Source of the DNA: Vespula vulgaris
Taxonomy: Eukaryota > Arthropoda > Insecta > Hymenoptera > Vespidae
Direction of reading: 5' to 3'
DNA: 64,000 nt
Assembly (NCBI RefSeq): GCF_905475345.1
Contig: NC_066587.1
Coordinates: forward strand, 8,857,070 to 8,921,069
Positions 51,963 to 64,000 of the stretch are shown here, piece by piece (the first letter of the stretch is position 1; every line of letters starts with the position of its first letter). The position numbers were made by a program, and so were the translations under genes. The notes beneath the pieces were generated by a model. That model saw nothing but the letters and a program-made list of their open reading frames with translations. It was not told where the DNA came from and searched no databases.

Positions 51963-54900
51963 AGCGGAACTTTGCCCCGTAAGTTGGACCTCGCACATGG
52001 AATCCTTCTCTGAATGCCTATGTAAGTAAGTTCGACGTGTGTTCACGTACATATGTATATGAGAACGATACGCCGCATTCAATTCTATCTTTATCTTTTT
52101 CTGTTGCTCTTTCTTTTTATACTTTTTCTTTTCCCTTAGTCTCCTTTTCGCTTATACCAGACTGTAAAAGTTTCTACGGTGTCGACGAACCATACTATGC
52201 ATCCTGCATCATCGAAATGTATTTTTGCCGTTGTCACCGATAAGATCGCCGACGCGTCCTTTCCGATCCAACGTCTTTTTCTTCGAAGTCGTTGAAGAAC
52301 GAATACTCCTTTTGACAAACCTTTTTATCTTTCCGTTGTTTCCTTTCATATCGTTTGTTTGAATCTGGCAAAGAATCAAAATTACTTTTCATCGCTAACG
52401 ATCACCGACGATAAAGCGATTAAAATCTTCGAAATTATATCACTGTTTATTAAAATTAATTATGTTGGTATAATCGATAGGATCGTAAAGTTGAAAGAGC
52501 GGAAAACATTCTACCAAAACATGAGAATATGCCGGTAGTAGTAAAAATATTGTTGGAAGAGACGATTATAAATTTTGGCTGGTTAATTAGTAAGTTAATA
52601 TATCAGTGCAGGAAGTTGACACAGCGCGTTTAACGCGACTGAACGTCAGTCGAAGTTTAATCCTTTTTACGCATGTATGTGTAAAAGGGAACTTCTATTT
52701 GTCTTCCTGTCTTCTTTCTATATTTTGCATGCTTTTTCGTATCAATCTCTTTTTACGCTACTTGACGATTTCTTATCTGAAGGATTACTGAAAGAATATG
52801 TTTTTCCTAAAACTTTAATATATGATTATATATTATGACATTAAAGGAAGAAAAATAAAAGAAAGAAATAAAAATAAAATAAAGGCTGTTTCTGAATTAA
52901 ACAAAAATTTTTTTTCTTGGATTTCGACGATAGGATTTATATGCTCGATTGCTGACCAGCCAAGGAAACGAATGAGATAGAGAAGAAAGAGGCATTGACC
53001 TCCTTGGCAGGCTGTGCACGCAACTCGCAAGAGACAACACACACATACGCACACGGAGATGTACGTACGCGCACACGTATAGAAAGACATAATCGCGTCA
53101 CGGCGATAGGAGAACGCGAGCGAGAAACGAATCGTTGCCGTTGAACGAATTCTAAAAGAAAAACTAACGAAATGCTCGTTAAACCGTTAACGGTTGAATG
53201 TGAGTATGTGCTCGAGCGCGAGGCCACAATTTTCAATGTTTTCCCAGATATTATGCGGTACACGCCCGCATGTAATTTCTTTTCGCTCGCAAACCTCGTC
53301 GCGATTTCGAAACGCTGCTTTGGAATTCGCTACTCGATCTCGCATACATATACTTATGTACTTATTTCTTTACGTATATATACATGTAAGTACATAAATA
53401 CCTATGTATCTACGTTTTAAACGTGGGACTCACTTTCCTAGGAAACTCGAGATAAATTGCCAACGAAAGAGAGGCGAGAATAAGTATTCCCTTTCTCGAG
53501 ATTAACGATCGGCATCTTTAAAAGCGGCTACGTAATCTTTCGCGAATTAGTTTCTTCGTCCTTTCGTTTCTCAGCGCTTTTATCGTTCTATTGTTCGGAT
53601 ATACCGGGTGAGAATGGTCATCATCCGCATCCATACAAACTTTTCGTTTTTTGATTTTACGAAAAATTCTCTTCTACAAAACACTTCATTCAAGTGCATT
53701 TAACGTATTTGTAATTTAACGTATGTGAATTTGTTCGTTCTTATGATTGCATCTTAAATACAGCAAATAAGTAGTTACTTCATTCGGGAATAATTCTCGA
53801 GTTACCCTGTATTACGAAGCTTAAAGTGACGAAAGAATGAATCGAGTTTCATATAGCTATTGATTAAAGTACGATCGTTCGGTATATCACAGCAAGCAGC
53901 GAGGTGAATATTACGTCAAACCATTTGTGGAGCGGAAAACGGAAAACGGTGTTACGTTTGAGGCGGATTCGAATCGGTTGACCGTTGATTCGGTCGAGCG
54001 ATCGATCGAATTTAATTTCTTATAATTGATAAGATGTAATTAAATTTTTGATGTAGCTTTGAATTCAAAAGAATTCTTTTTCTTCGCGAGACAAAATTTG
54101 CTTCGTTTTTTTTTTTGCTACGATTTGTCCAGTAGAAAAGAGGATAGCGAACGACCGATAATAATTTTCATCTATTACTGCAGCGTTTAATCAAATCCTG
54201 CTTCTTAACGCGCAGAATAGCGGTGTGTAACCTTTCCCGTTCGAACTTTCAAGGCGATTCAGAGACGTGCGTTGCACAAAGGAATGATCGTTGGCAATAG
54301 GTGCTAGTCTTTCGAGACTCGGCTAACCGTTTAAATAAAGAGACATGGAGACAGACAGAAAAAAACGTATCACAGGTACTCGAGAAAAAAAATAGCACTA
54401 TGATCATTTCGCGTAAACATATGAGAGAAGATAAAACGAGAAAAAAACGATGAGTGGGAATATACCAATATCTCAAATATTTGTCAGAAAATATGATGAA
54501 TTATTTCTTTTATTATAAAATCGATAGTTCCATTTCTTTTCTATTTCGCTCGTATAAGTACTCGATTTTGTTTTGCTTTTATCAAGTTCTATTTCACAAC
54601 TTTCTGTCCGGTCTGTATATACCAATAGGTGTATAGATATATGGCACGTTATTACTTGTGGATAAGGTGGACCCAGATAGAATGAACCCTTTCAATTTCT
54701 CGCTTATGCCGTAGAAATGCTTTCGGACTTTTCATTCGTCTTCGAAATAAGTTTCGGATTTCGGTATGGTCCCAAAGGAAGAAGACGGCTGCTTCGTTTA
54801 AAGACTACGTCAGCAAGAAACGGGATGTAGTTTGTTACTATATTCACGAGCCTTTCTAAGATCATCAAAACTCTACATTCCGGGATTATGACTTCCGATT

Positions 54901-55229
54901 CTGCAATAGTACGACTTTTCGTAAAACTTAAGCAGTAACTACTTACCGAACTGTGGCGTCTCTCTATTTCTGCCTTCTGATATTCTTTCCTTTCCGTATT
55001 TTCTATGAACTTGCCGACGAAATCAAAACCTTTTCAAGAGGAAGAAGCTGTCGTATCCGTTCAATAAACTAGACCACAGACTTGTTTCGCCTTTAAAAAA
55101 AAAAAGAAAAGAAGAACGAGATCGATCCTTTTCTTGATCACGAGTTCTCTTTACCTACATTTTTTAAAAAACTAGGCTGGACCGCAATTCTACTCTTTCC
55201 ACAAGACTTGGGACTCTTTCACTCTTTCT

Positions 55230-55256
55230 CCATCTCTCTCTCTCTCTCTCTCTCTC
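55230..55256. repeat. (TC)n microsatellite
   Basis: About 24 bp of pure TC. Confidence 0.9.
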
Positions 55257-55429
55257 GTTTCCATAATCACGTCTATCTAGCAGCAAGCAGGTCTTTGCAC
55301 CCGATTTCTTTTTTTTCTTTTCTTCCTGGTTCTTTCTTTTTTTTTTCATCACCTCGACCTATCGTAATACGTAGTGTCTCTTGCATTCTTGTGAACCCTG
55401 AAACAAACACACACGCACACAGAACCCAA

Positions 55430-55660
55430 AGGTCGACCCGTTGTGGGACGACCTAACGAGGCGCGATACAATTAAATGCGGGAGGCCTACTTCGCGAGCG
55501 ATGTACCTTATCCAGCGTTTTTCCTTTCCTTTGGTCGCATTTAATTACCGGCTAGAAGAAACGAGCCTGCTTAATGAGGTTCGATTCTTACGCTCGTGTT
55601 ATTCCCAGCCGATAGCGCGGATTGCTAATTTTATTAATTTATTAGTGCCAGAATGTATTA
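55430..55660. promoter_or_regulatory. Candidate regulatory island with ATTTAATTACCGG-type sites
   Basis: Non-repetitive sequence with CAATTAAATGCGGG and, about 70 bp on, GCATTTAATTACCGGC, which share an inverted ATTTAAT core. Homeodomain words TTAATT are frequent. The block ends at a GA microsatellite. Confidence 0.25.
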
Positions 55661-55678
55661 GTGTACGTTTGTATATGT

Positions 55679-55679
55679 G

Positions 55680-55728
<49 letters not shown>

Positions 55729-55740
55729 GAGAAAGATAGA
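55679..55740. repeat. (GA)n microsatellite
   Basis: Pure GA from about 55687 to 55722, flanked by GAAA/GGAA units. It directly follows the GC-elevated island at 55430-55660. Confidence 0.95.
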
Positions 55741-58700
55741 TTACAACCTTCCTTCTCTTCTATCGTTTCGTTCCACTTCAGGATTGACGTTCGACCTTTT
55801 CTTCCCTCTTCCAAGCATTCCTTTTTTCCACGGAGACACGACCTTTCGATCGGCACCTGCACAACTCGCTTTTCCTCTTTTTTCTTTTCCCCTTCGTCGA
55901 ATTGGTTAAGAATGAGAGAGAACGATTCGCGTTTCCTGATTTCCAGCTTAGGAAGTGTCCGAATTTAAGTGGTACAAGGCCTCCGAATCGGGTTTCTCGA
56001 CATATTGAGACACTGAGAAACCTCGTCCTTGATCTGGTACGACCTAATAAGTATTAATGTAATCGATTAAGCTACTTCAAGCTATTTGGAATACTTTCGG
56101 TTAAGGCAGGAGGAAGACGAAGGTACAGTTTTTGTTCATCGAGAAATTAGAAACATGTACGACCGTGTCGTTAAACCTTTCGTCAGGCCAATAACATCAT
56201 TTCTTTGATACTGTGAAACATCGTTTCACTTGCAACGTTAAATGCTTCGAGAGATAAAGAGGAAAGAGAGAGAAAGAAGGATGTACGTACGAGATTCTCG
56301 TGCGTAGTCGACGAGTGCGTTTCTTCTTTCACCGTGCTCGTGAAATATCGAGGACACGATCGCGGAGCTTCGCCTTTTACGATCAATTAGAAATCACCAG
56401 CGTTCCAGGAATGGGAATCTTGAAGAGTCTTCTTCCTCGCCTTTTGTTCTTTCTTGTGGACTCGAAAATGACGGTCTCTGCTTTTTCTACTGTCAAGTAT
56501 CGTGTCATTAACACCTCTCGCTAGTAACAAGTCTTCGTATAAGTTGATGCTGATATAATTTGATCACTATCGAACATAATAATGCAATATAAAATATAAG
56601 CAATATTTTCGATCAATTATAAAATCGTATTTTAATATCAAAATGGTAAGATTTGAAATAATAACAAATAACTATATTTTATTAAATTATACATTATAAA
56701 GGTTTTATATCATATATCCAGTATAATATGATATACGAAGTATTGATATTTATGTTGAATCTTCTGAAATTCGAGCTTTTTTTCTATCTCGTATTAAATA
56801 GATCCGATTGCGCGAACAATAGTGATGTTGTACCTAAAATAATAATATTACCTCATTTTACCAGCAATACTCCATTAATCGTCTCGCCGATAACAGCGAG
56901 CTGGAGCGTTCAAAGCGACTATTCTGCATTAATCGATAAATAAAAAGCTATCCCCGGGACTGACATTAAAATTCAACGAGATCCTTCATGAGTATCACGA
57001 ATAAAATGTCGTGAGTACAACCTGCATCGCGATTGTAAAATCAATTTTTTTTTGCTTTAACGTCATTGACAGCATACTAAAAGAATTTCTAATCCTGATC
57101 AGAAGATAGAACTTTTCACGAAAATAATTGGAATTCTAATTGAGAAACTAAATATATAGAAATCCGGCGTTTAATAGAACGATATAAACGTAATGAGTTT
57201 ATCTATCGGAATAACGAGAGTCGAGTCTCAAAAAAGAAATCGATAACTCGTATAAACATGCATTAGTTTAATCCTTATCGTTGACAAAAATTGGGAAATA
57301 AAGAGAATGAAATTTTATACGTGCTATCTCGAAACGGCAATCGTCGAATGGAATAATAATTATTTCATACAGGAGGAAAATCAGTAAAAGGGAGAAAGGT
57401 ACGGTAAACATTCGAAAATTTGCATTTTCGTTATGTTTGCGATTGGTAAACGAAAGCATTTCGCTGATCATAGCGAATGCGAAATTCATTGAGTGATATA
57501 TCCGTGCGGATTGTCATTTGTAGGATAGACGTCGAATTAGCGTGAAAAAGAAGGAGAAAGAGAAAGAAGAGAAAGATCATGAAAAAAGTTCGGCATCTAT
57601 ATAATTTGGTACGCTTTCGGAGAAATAAAAGGTAGAAATACGATTGAGCTAAACGTCGAACGGTACGTGGGTTCGTGTGAGCGTTAAAATCCAATGCGTT
57701 AATGTAATTTGCAAAGAGCAATTGCGTGCCTCGTGACGCTCGTAAAGAAGAGCTCGAGGAAAGTGCCCGTACTCATTCCACGAACTGCTTTCTTCGAGTT
57801 TACTCTTACAGTATTCCGTTACACAATGTTTGAACCATTCGACAGAAACGATAGTAGTTTTTCAACGAGAATACTATTCTACTATAAAAGTTTTCTTAAA
57901 ATTGAGTCATTTCAATAACGAAAGCCATTTAAAAATAAAATTACTTTTATGTTATATATATCTTGTTCCAAATGAAATCTGATTTAGATCGCTTTAATAC
58001 TTACCTGGATTTACCTAAGAACATATTCGTTCTCGAAGATCGATGGGATGATTTGGAAAATAGACGGGTATCGATCTAAGTCGATCTTTCGTGGATGTTT
58101 CAATCTCGCTTACACGACGTGCGCTTATAGGGAAAATGTCAAGGTCGACGTACATCAAGAGAGGGGAGAGGAGACGACGTATAAAGTGCAGAATGTATGG
58201 TATCGTTAAGATAAAAATAGTTTCTTCGTCAAGCATGCGTAGGTAGTATAACTCACGAGCTTTATTTTGGTAGCTTGTCATTGTTAAACTTTCAAAAGTG
58301 GAGAGAACCTCAAATAAATCTTCGTAAAAAAAAAAACGGAATAATTAAGTTCCCCTCACACGAATTAACATTAAAATCGCATTTTCATTTGGCATTTGTG
58401 AATACTCTGTTAGGTTCAAAAACACTTTTTTTTATTGAAGTCTGAATTAAACACTGAATTGAATCCCTTCTATTTAACTTTGATTCTCATAGCGTAAGAT
58501 TGTAGGAAAAAAGAAAATGTTTTAATCAACCGTGAATTGTTCCGTCTTTCATTTTTCTTTCTTTGGGACTATTCCGAATGTTGAAATTTTTGAGATAGAA
58601 CTTAATCATTAATCTTTCGTTAGAAGAAGAAATTGTAAAAATAGTAGCGGTTTCTACCCAAGCTCAACTCATCTGACTCTCGGGTAGTACAAGGAAGCTC

Positions 58701-60245
58701 GAGAAAACTTTAAACCACGTGGTTCGTAAATAAAATTTTTCGTAGGCGACCAGTAAAAGAGTGAAGATTCTTCTTCGACGTGACTTTTACTCTTCGTAGA
58801 AAGCTCCTACGCCGAAACTATTTTTCACGTGGCATTCCCCATCTCCACCCTGTTCACCTTCACTCGATTGCAAAGTTTCCGTGGTTTAGGAAAAACGCCA
58901 CGCTACCGAAAAACTTTCGTAATAAGAGAGACCAACTTTCTGACGTTGCTCGTATACCGTGATGTCGTCGAAGTTTTTCCAAAGTATATGCATATACGTA
59001 TGAACGTAGGTGAAATCAAGAGAAAAAAGAAAGAAAATAAGAGGAGCTAATCAAAAAATTCTACCTATCATTCGAATTCTTTCATTTTTGGTATTTATTT
59101 TTCATTTAATAATTGAACTTCGTTCTTCATTCGTTTTAATTCATTTATTCACAAAATTTGAGATATTAGGAACATAACGAAATGTTTATAATTTTTATTA
59201 TCGAAATTCCGTTTCAAATAACTTTGAACTCAATTGATCAAAATAAAATAATAATTAAAACATTTTTAACTTCGCAGTTTATCTCGATAGATAGATCGAG
59301 GTTACACTCGAAGAAAAAAGAAAGAATTCTCTTCCTTTATAATTCCGATTAGCACAGCACAGAAGAGATAGTCGCATGGGAGATAATTAATTAACACATT
59401 TTCCAACGACGGTCGCCTTTTAGGTAGCACATCGAGATGTTCACGTACGTTCGTGGGTGAGCAGAAGATGGTTGGAAAAGAGAAAAGAAGACTCGGTTTT
59501 CTTACTTCGCGTGGAAGTAAGATCGTAAGGTTAGAAGGGAAAGTCCGTTCTCGCGCGGCATGCCATCAGCCACGCGTGATGATGATGCCTTCGCGCATTC
59601 TGGCTCTCAAAGTGAAAGACAGATCGACGATACGTATATTTATATATAGATATACTATACTAAGAGAATATTTCAGCACAGTTTTGTGCTTTGTGAAAAT
59701 TCGTGCTCGAACTTGGATGAGATAACTCGTAGAAAGTCCACGTGACGATATTGGATGGCTGTTCAGAACCCCATGCGTCAAACGACAATGGCCGAGTGAC
59801 CGATCACGAGCTGTATCCCTATCGGAGAAAGTTTCCTTGCGAGGTCTATCTATCCATTAGACATGGCAATTCACTGCAAAGGAGTGAATTCGATAAGTCA
59901 CGTAACACGAATAATATTTGCTTGCAATTTCTGTGTCTGTGATATTTTATTCTTCACGACTGGTGACAGAAATTTTATTTTTCACGATTGGTGAAAGAAG
60001 TTTTGATCAAATTGTATGACGATATTTAAAATATTTCAAAGATACAGTGGAATGACTGACCCATTTAAAATTAAATAAAAAGTTGAAGAATTTTATACTC
60101 CAGTTTTTTAAAAAATAAAAGAATATAGAATCTATTGAAACATGAAACCATTGAAAAGCAGACAAAGCAAAGTTACATAAGCTTTGCTCGTGACTAAGAA
60201 ATCTTGAAGCAAGTCTCCTTGGATCACGGAATCGGTTTTGTTTTA
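55741..60245. other. Gene-free AT-rich spacer
   Basis: Mostly AT-rich sequence; the only structured element seen is the 28-bp tandem duplication at 59945. Frames are up to 96 codons with no recognisable product. Confidence 0.5.
59945..60000. repeat. Imperfect 28-bp tandem duplication
   Basis: Two adjacent 28-bp units (59945-59972 and 59973-60000) share 24 of 28 positions, around the words TTCACGACTGGTGA and TTCACGATTGGTGA. No third copy is evident. This is a small recent local duplication. Confidence 0.7.
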
Positions 60246-60270
60246 ATGGTTACCAACTCCGTATTTTCCA

Positions 60271-60305
60271 CTCTTCTTCTCTCACTCTCTCTCTCTCTTT
60301 CTCTT
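60271..60305. repeat. TC-rich repeat
   Basis: A TC dinucleotide run with a few CTT interruptions. It supplies the Leu-Ser run in an overlapping chance-like open frame. Confidence 0.85.
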
Positions 60306-60818
60306 ATCTTATCTACCGATGCCCTACGAGTCATCGAGAACGACGAAGTAGACTTGTTCCACCAAGAGAAAGGTCGAGCCCGTATTTATGTAGCTGGAGC
60401 GAAAGTGTTCGACGAATACCACCGCCACGGCTGCTACGTGAGATATCCAATCGGATTGGCATCGATTATCTGGGCGATGGAAACGAAATACAGCGGAGTA
60501 TCATATGATAATACGGGTGGTCATATATCTTGTGACGAATGTTCAACTTTAAAATTTATTTTTATGCAACGAACGACGTTCCCCTTTTTCCGTTTCGAAG
60601 AAAAAAAAAAAAAGCGAGAAGATCCAAGAAATTTGGACTTGAGGACAAAGAGTACGATGAAAACGAAGCGTTACGTTCGTAAAGAAGACAGTAAATTTGT
60701 CGATGGCTCATGTAAGTTAAAATATTCGTTGACCGTCACCTCGAAAGCACGTTTTTACATTATTCAGATCGACTTTTACCTTTCCTTCTCGGTGAGACGG
60801 ATGAGAAAGGCTCTCGGT

Positions 60819-60926
60819 GAAAGAAAGAAAGAAAGAAAGAAAGGAAGAAAGAAAGAAAGAAGGAAGGAAAGAAAGAAAGAAGCGAGATAGAGATAGGTAG
60901 GTAGGTAAAGGTAGGTAGATAGGTAT
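60819..60926. repeat. (GAAA)n then (GGTA)n tetranucleotide array
   Basis: GAAA/GGAA units fill 60819-60880, followed by GATA and GGTA units to 60926. Two different tetranucleotide arrays abut here, just left of the GC-rich island at 60945. Confidence 0.9.
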
Positions 60927-60944
60927 ATAAAATTCCAAGGAGCA

Positions 60945-61200
60945 GCGGTGAGATCCTTTGTCGAGGCGTATATCTCGTGCCGTTCGAAAGCCCGCCGCGC
61001 GTTCTGGGATCCCAGGATAAAATACACGGGGCAGCGCGAGTAGTAGTCTAGTAAAAGGAGGTGTGGTTATGGTCGAAGCTGGTCGACCTCGTTTAGGACC
61101 GGTAGAGGCATAACGCGAACACATGCTCGCCGGAGGAGAGTTGGTCGAAGGAACGAGTATAAATGGGCTCAGGTAATGGGCTGCGTTACGGGAATCAAAT
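60945..61200. promoter_or_regulatory. GC-rich island with TATA-like word
   Basis: A GC-elevated block right of the GAAA/GGTA array, containing CTGGGATCCCAG and, at 61158-61164, TATAAAT. No initiator stands about 30 bp downstream, so a promoter call is weak. Confidence 0.18.
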
Positions 61201-61729
61201 TTACAAAGCGTATTTCACTTTTATGAATGCGTAACGAGAAAGAATCCAAAGCTTCCTTGATACTTATTTTCGTCATTTTCTTTTTTATTCTCTCTCGCTC
61301 TCACTTCAATAAATTCTAGTATTTTAATCAAAATACGTGTTTATTCCTATGTAAGATTTGAGAGAACATATACTTTCTTTTCTTGTTTTCTCTTTTTATA
61401 TATTCTTCGTGTGGATTCATCATGTAATTAATTTTTGAAATCGCTTCGTTAACGTTTCGACGATTGAGAGATAGTGAATGAACGCGTTGCAATTTATATT
61501 ATATTCTTCGATCGTTATTTATCCTTTCATTATTCGGCATAGATTATTAATTGTAGATCGTTCAGTGAGATAGAGAGTCTAGCAGGCATCGTTTTGCCTT
61601 TTTATCAATTGCATTTTCTAGTCACAAAAATTAAATATTCTAGCATGGATCCGGTTTACGTTCTTGCTTTTAACGCGAGTTCTCTGTTCTCATGCGGTAT
61701 GCTCAAAAATATTGCGGTTTCGGTATGTA

Positions 61730-61774
61730 ATTTCAAACCGGTTTGAAATGCAAGCGTCGCAAAAGCGACGCTTG
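61730..61774. repeat. 20-bp perfect palindrome next to a 10-bp-stem hairpin
   Basis: Positions 61730-61749 are a perfect 20-bp palindrome centred on AACCGGTT, the symmetric form of the Grainyhead/CP2 binding site. One base later, 61751-61760 and 61765-61774 form a perfect 10-bp inverted repeat (CAAGCGTCGC) around an AAAA loop. Two unrelated perfect inverted repeats within 45 bp stand out from the background. A transcription-factor platform is the simplest reading of the first. The second could be a short RNA hairpin or a cruciform. Confidence 0.7.
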
Positions 61775-62468
61775 AATTTTCCACTCGCTATCGCGTATCT
61801 ACCTGCGATTTATATCGGTCATTAACGACGCGTGAACTCGTCCCTTTGTTTTTAGGATCTTGGAAGAAGCTTTGTTCGAATCGATCATTCTCAGTTTGAT
61901 TTTAATTCGCCGGCCGATACGTTGCTAGTTACTACGAAAAAGGAAATTTATCTTAATGAAAAATAATCGAGGAACTAGGCGAGATATATCTATATAATCG
62001 ATCTATCATCGAGTTTATTTTCTTTCGAGAAATTATTTTCAAGTTAGTACGTTATCACGTATTTTAATGTAATATTTGATGATGAAAGGATCGTTCAACA
62101 ATTGGACACGTTCCTTTACTCTGATTTTAAAAATGTCAACGCGTTCGTTCGAAATGCAGAGACTTGTACCTTTTCTTGTACGTTTTCATTGTTTCACCTT
62201 CCATTTTTATTTTTTGTACTCTGTAAAAAGAAAAGAGAGCAGTGCAAGAAAAGAGAATAAGTTAATATGCGTAGAGCACTTGTACTTTCTATCCGCTTAA
62301 TAAAGTTTTACGATACTTGGCAATATTCTGCTAGTCTTTTATCATAGGCTACACCATCGAAGAAAAGGAAGTTCTTAGGAAGTTCCTTAAGATAATTGTA
62401 TTACTCTAAAAACTTTAACAACTCAAGTTTTAGAAAATACTATTTCAAAAATTTATTGATATTTGTAT

Positions 62469-62483
62469 AAAAAAAAAAAAAAA
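62469..62483. repeat. Poly(A) run, 15 bp
   Basis: A homopolymer run in AT-rich spacer. Confidence 0.9.
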
Positions 62484-63730
62484 TAATCGTGACGGAAGTA
62501 CGTAAAATGTAAGTCAGGATAATTTGTATACAAACGTTAGTTCATTCCGAATTTAACGAGAGAAAGAAAAATCTCTAGTTATTTTCACGTCGAATGCTTC
62601 GCCTCTTGCTATTTGCTAGTCTCTGAGGAGAAAGTAGAAATATCGTTGCGTCAGGTTTAACTGGCGTCGCAGTACTCACGGATAATTTTCATCGTAAGTA
62701 CGATTCGTCGGGTAGAGCAAGAAGCATGCAAAAAGCGTCACCTTGGGATGGAATTTTAGTGGTCGGTGGAAGGAAGGTTATACCTTGCTTCTCTTGCAAT
62801 TGGAGTCGAGTGCGATGTATACTCTCCACCGGCTACAGTTGCACACGATCGCGTCGTTCGATCAACGACGAGCTCTCCCTTGTAAATGTGCGACTATGAA
62901 TCTCTGGAGTGTCGGGAGCTTTATTCGGACGGAATTCGTTTCACGAACGGTATACCCAAATAAAATATCTACGAAATCGTTTCGCGGTCCAATGCTACTT
63001 ACGTTTCTCTTCGTTTATTCATTCATTCAATACGGACGCGACTAGAATAAAATCGTGACTTTGGAATTAGAACTTTAGACTTTCTTTGCGTTACAACGAT
63101 CACACCACTTATTCTACGATCATGCAAACGCAGAAATAATTTACGTGTCATTTATTAATCATAATTATCATTTAATACGATGAGACCGACGAGCACAGTC
63201 ATCGGCGACAAGAATAAACAAATATTTTTCTTTCGAGATCACGGATCTGCTCGCAATAAAAATGTCGACGATCTTCTGACTTACTCGCAGCCTTTCTTTG
63301 AACGTCGCATAATAGAAAAGAAGTCTAAATCTGGAAACAGTACGTCATCCGACACGCTATCTTGCCATTTTCGTTTTTCTTTGATTATTTTTTGAAAAAA
63401 CGGCTCTCTTTGTCTTTTATCGGATAAGTGACGCGTCGCAAGTAGCAAGCAGTTAATGCCCGACACTATCAGCGACGCAAATTCGTTCGTAAAAAAAAAC
63501 TTCTGGTATTCGTTCCAATATTCTCTCTCTCTGTGTCTCTTTTTCTATCTTTTTACACGTGACACGTATCACACGAGATTCCCAGACGCCGTACTGTTAG
63601 GCATGACTAGCTTTAATGCTCGCAATTGAATGGAAGGCTAACAGTAATTACGGCGAGGGAACGAGGAGAAGCGATCCGCACAATAGCGGGATCGTATATG
63701 AATTTTCTCCGCTTTGTTCTTTCCGTCTCT

Positions 63731-63831
63731 ATCTTTCTTCCTTTCTTTTTATTTCTGTCTGTCTCTCTCTCTTTCTCTCTCTTTTTCTCTCTCTTTTTCT
63801 TTCTCTGTTTTTTTTCTTTCCTTCTATCTCT
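63731..63831. repeat. Long pyrimidine (TC/TTTC) tract
   Basis: About 100 bp almost entirely C and T on the plus strand. The overlapping open frame is low-complexity Leu/Phe/Ser and not a gene. Confidence 0.9.
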
Positions 63832-64000
63832 TCGTTCGTTTTTTTCCGACGGTTACGTGTTGAACTTTCTTTTTTCCTTCTCTTTTTCCTACTACCGTTC
63901 TTTTCTCGTACGTATGTCCGGAGTCAAGTTCACTGCACGAGCCAGTAATTCGTTCGTCCGCTTCTCGTTTATCCGTCGTGTTTCATTGCATCGTGGGAAA

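Larger units (their letters stand above)
48006..55229. other. Gene-free DNA with candidate regulatory islands
   Basis: Contains the islands at 49.43, 51.23 and 51.91 kb and a patch at 52935-53100 with CCAGCCAAGG and CCTTGGCAGG in inverted orientation. The 170-codon minus-strand frame at 50437-50949 is Ser/Arg/Phe-rich without a domain. Confidence 0.5.
61201..64000. other. Gene-free spacer, right end
   Basis: AT-rich DNA with the palindrome and hairpin pair at 61730-61774 and the long pyrimidine tract at 63.73-63.83 kb. A GC-elevated stretch at 62640-63050 contains a 100-codon frame without a domain. Confidence 0.5.

Noticed and set aside
61158..61164. TATAAAT as a promoter
   Set aside because: No initiator at about +30 and no gene follows. 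A single TATA word is common in AT-rich DNA.
61751..61774. MicroRNA precursor
   Set aside because: The stem is only 10 bp; a microRNA hairpin needs about 22 or more paired bases.
63616..63948. 110-codon frame rich in Leu, Phe and Ser
   Set aside because: It is produced by the pyrimidine tract at 63731-63831.
1..64000. Transposons, viral insertions, CRISPR arrays, rRNA
   Set aside because: Nothing resembling transposase, reverse transcriptase, integrase or viral proteins was recognised in the open frames. No regularly spaced repeat-spacer array and no rRNA sequence were recognised. Small non-autonomous elements without coding sequence could have been missed.

Overview
The window looks like a 64 kb piece of an insect nuclear genome. 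It is AT-rich and gene-poor, full of GA/TC microsatellites, with abundant CpG-containing words (TCGA, CGAT, ACGT), so CpG does not look depleted. Its one clear gene has short spliceosomal introns (64-369 nt). This composition fits Hymenoptera (bee, ant or wasp). That placement is inferred from base composition and not proven.

One protein-coding gene can be assembled with confidence: a six-exon plus-strand gene at 33418-35738 encoding a 521-residue homologue of SECIS-binding protein 2 (SBP2/SECISBP2L family), with a C-terminal L7Ae-type RNA-binding domain. The start has an in-frame upstream stop, all five introns have GT-AG ends, and the exons join in frame to one stop codon followed by two AATAAA signals. 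SBP2 serves selenocysteine insertion. Hymenoptera examined so far are reported to lack selenoproteins, so an intact copy would be notable if the host is hymenopteran.

About 1.5 kb downstream, at 37.2-37.55 kb, a GC-rich block carries six AGTC units (tandem TCAGT initiator-like sequence). It is followed by an ATG-free stretch that ends in a consensus splice donor. It resembles the promoter and non-coding first exon of a plus-strand gene whose coding exons lie beyond the right edge.

The rest (about 33 kb to the left, 26 kb to the right) shows no convincing exons. It consists of AT-rich spacer, simple repeats, and islands of higher-complexity, GC-elevated sequence with TAATTA, TTTATGG, CACGTG and AACCGGTT motifs. 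These islands look like candidate regulatory elements, but this cannot be confirmed without comparative data. No transposase, reverse transcriptase, rRNA, CRISPR array or bacterial feature was seen. Two weak tRNA-like relics were noted. Almost all other open frames are short, compositionally biased chance frames.
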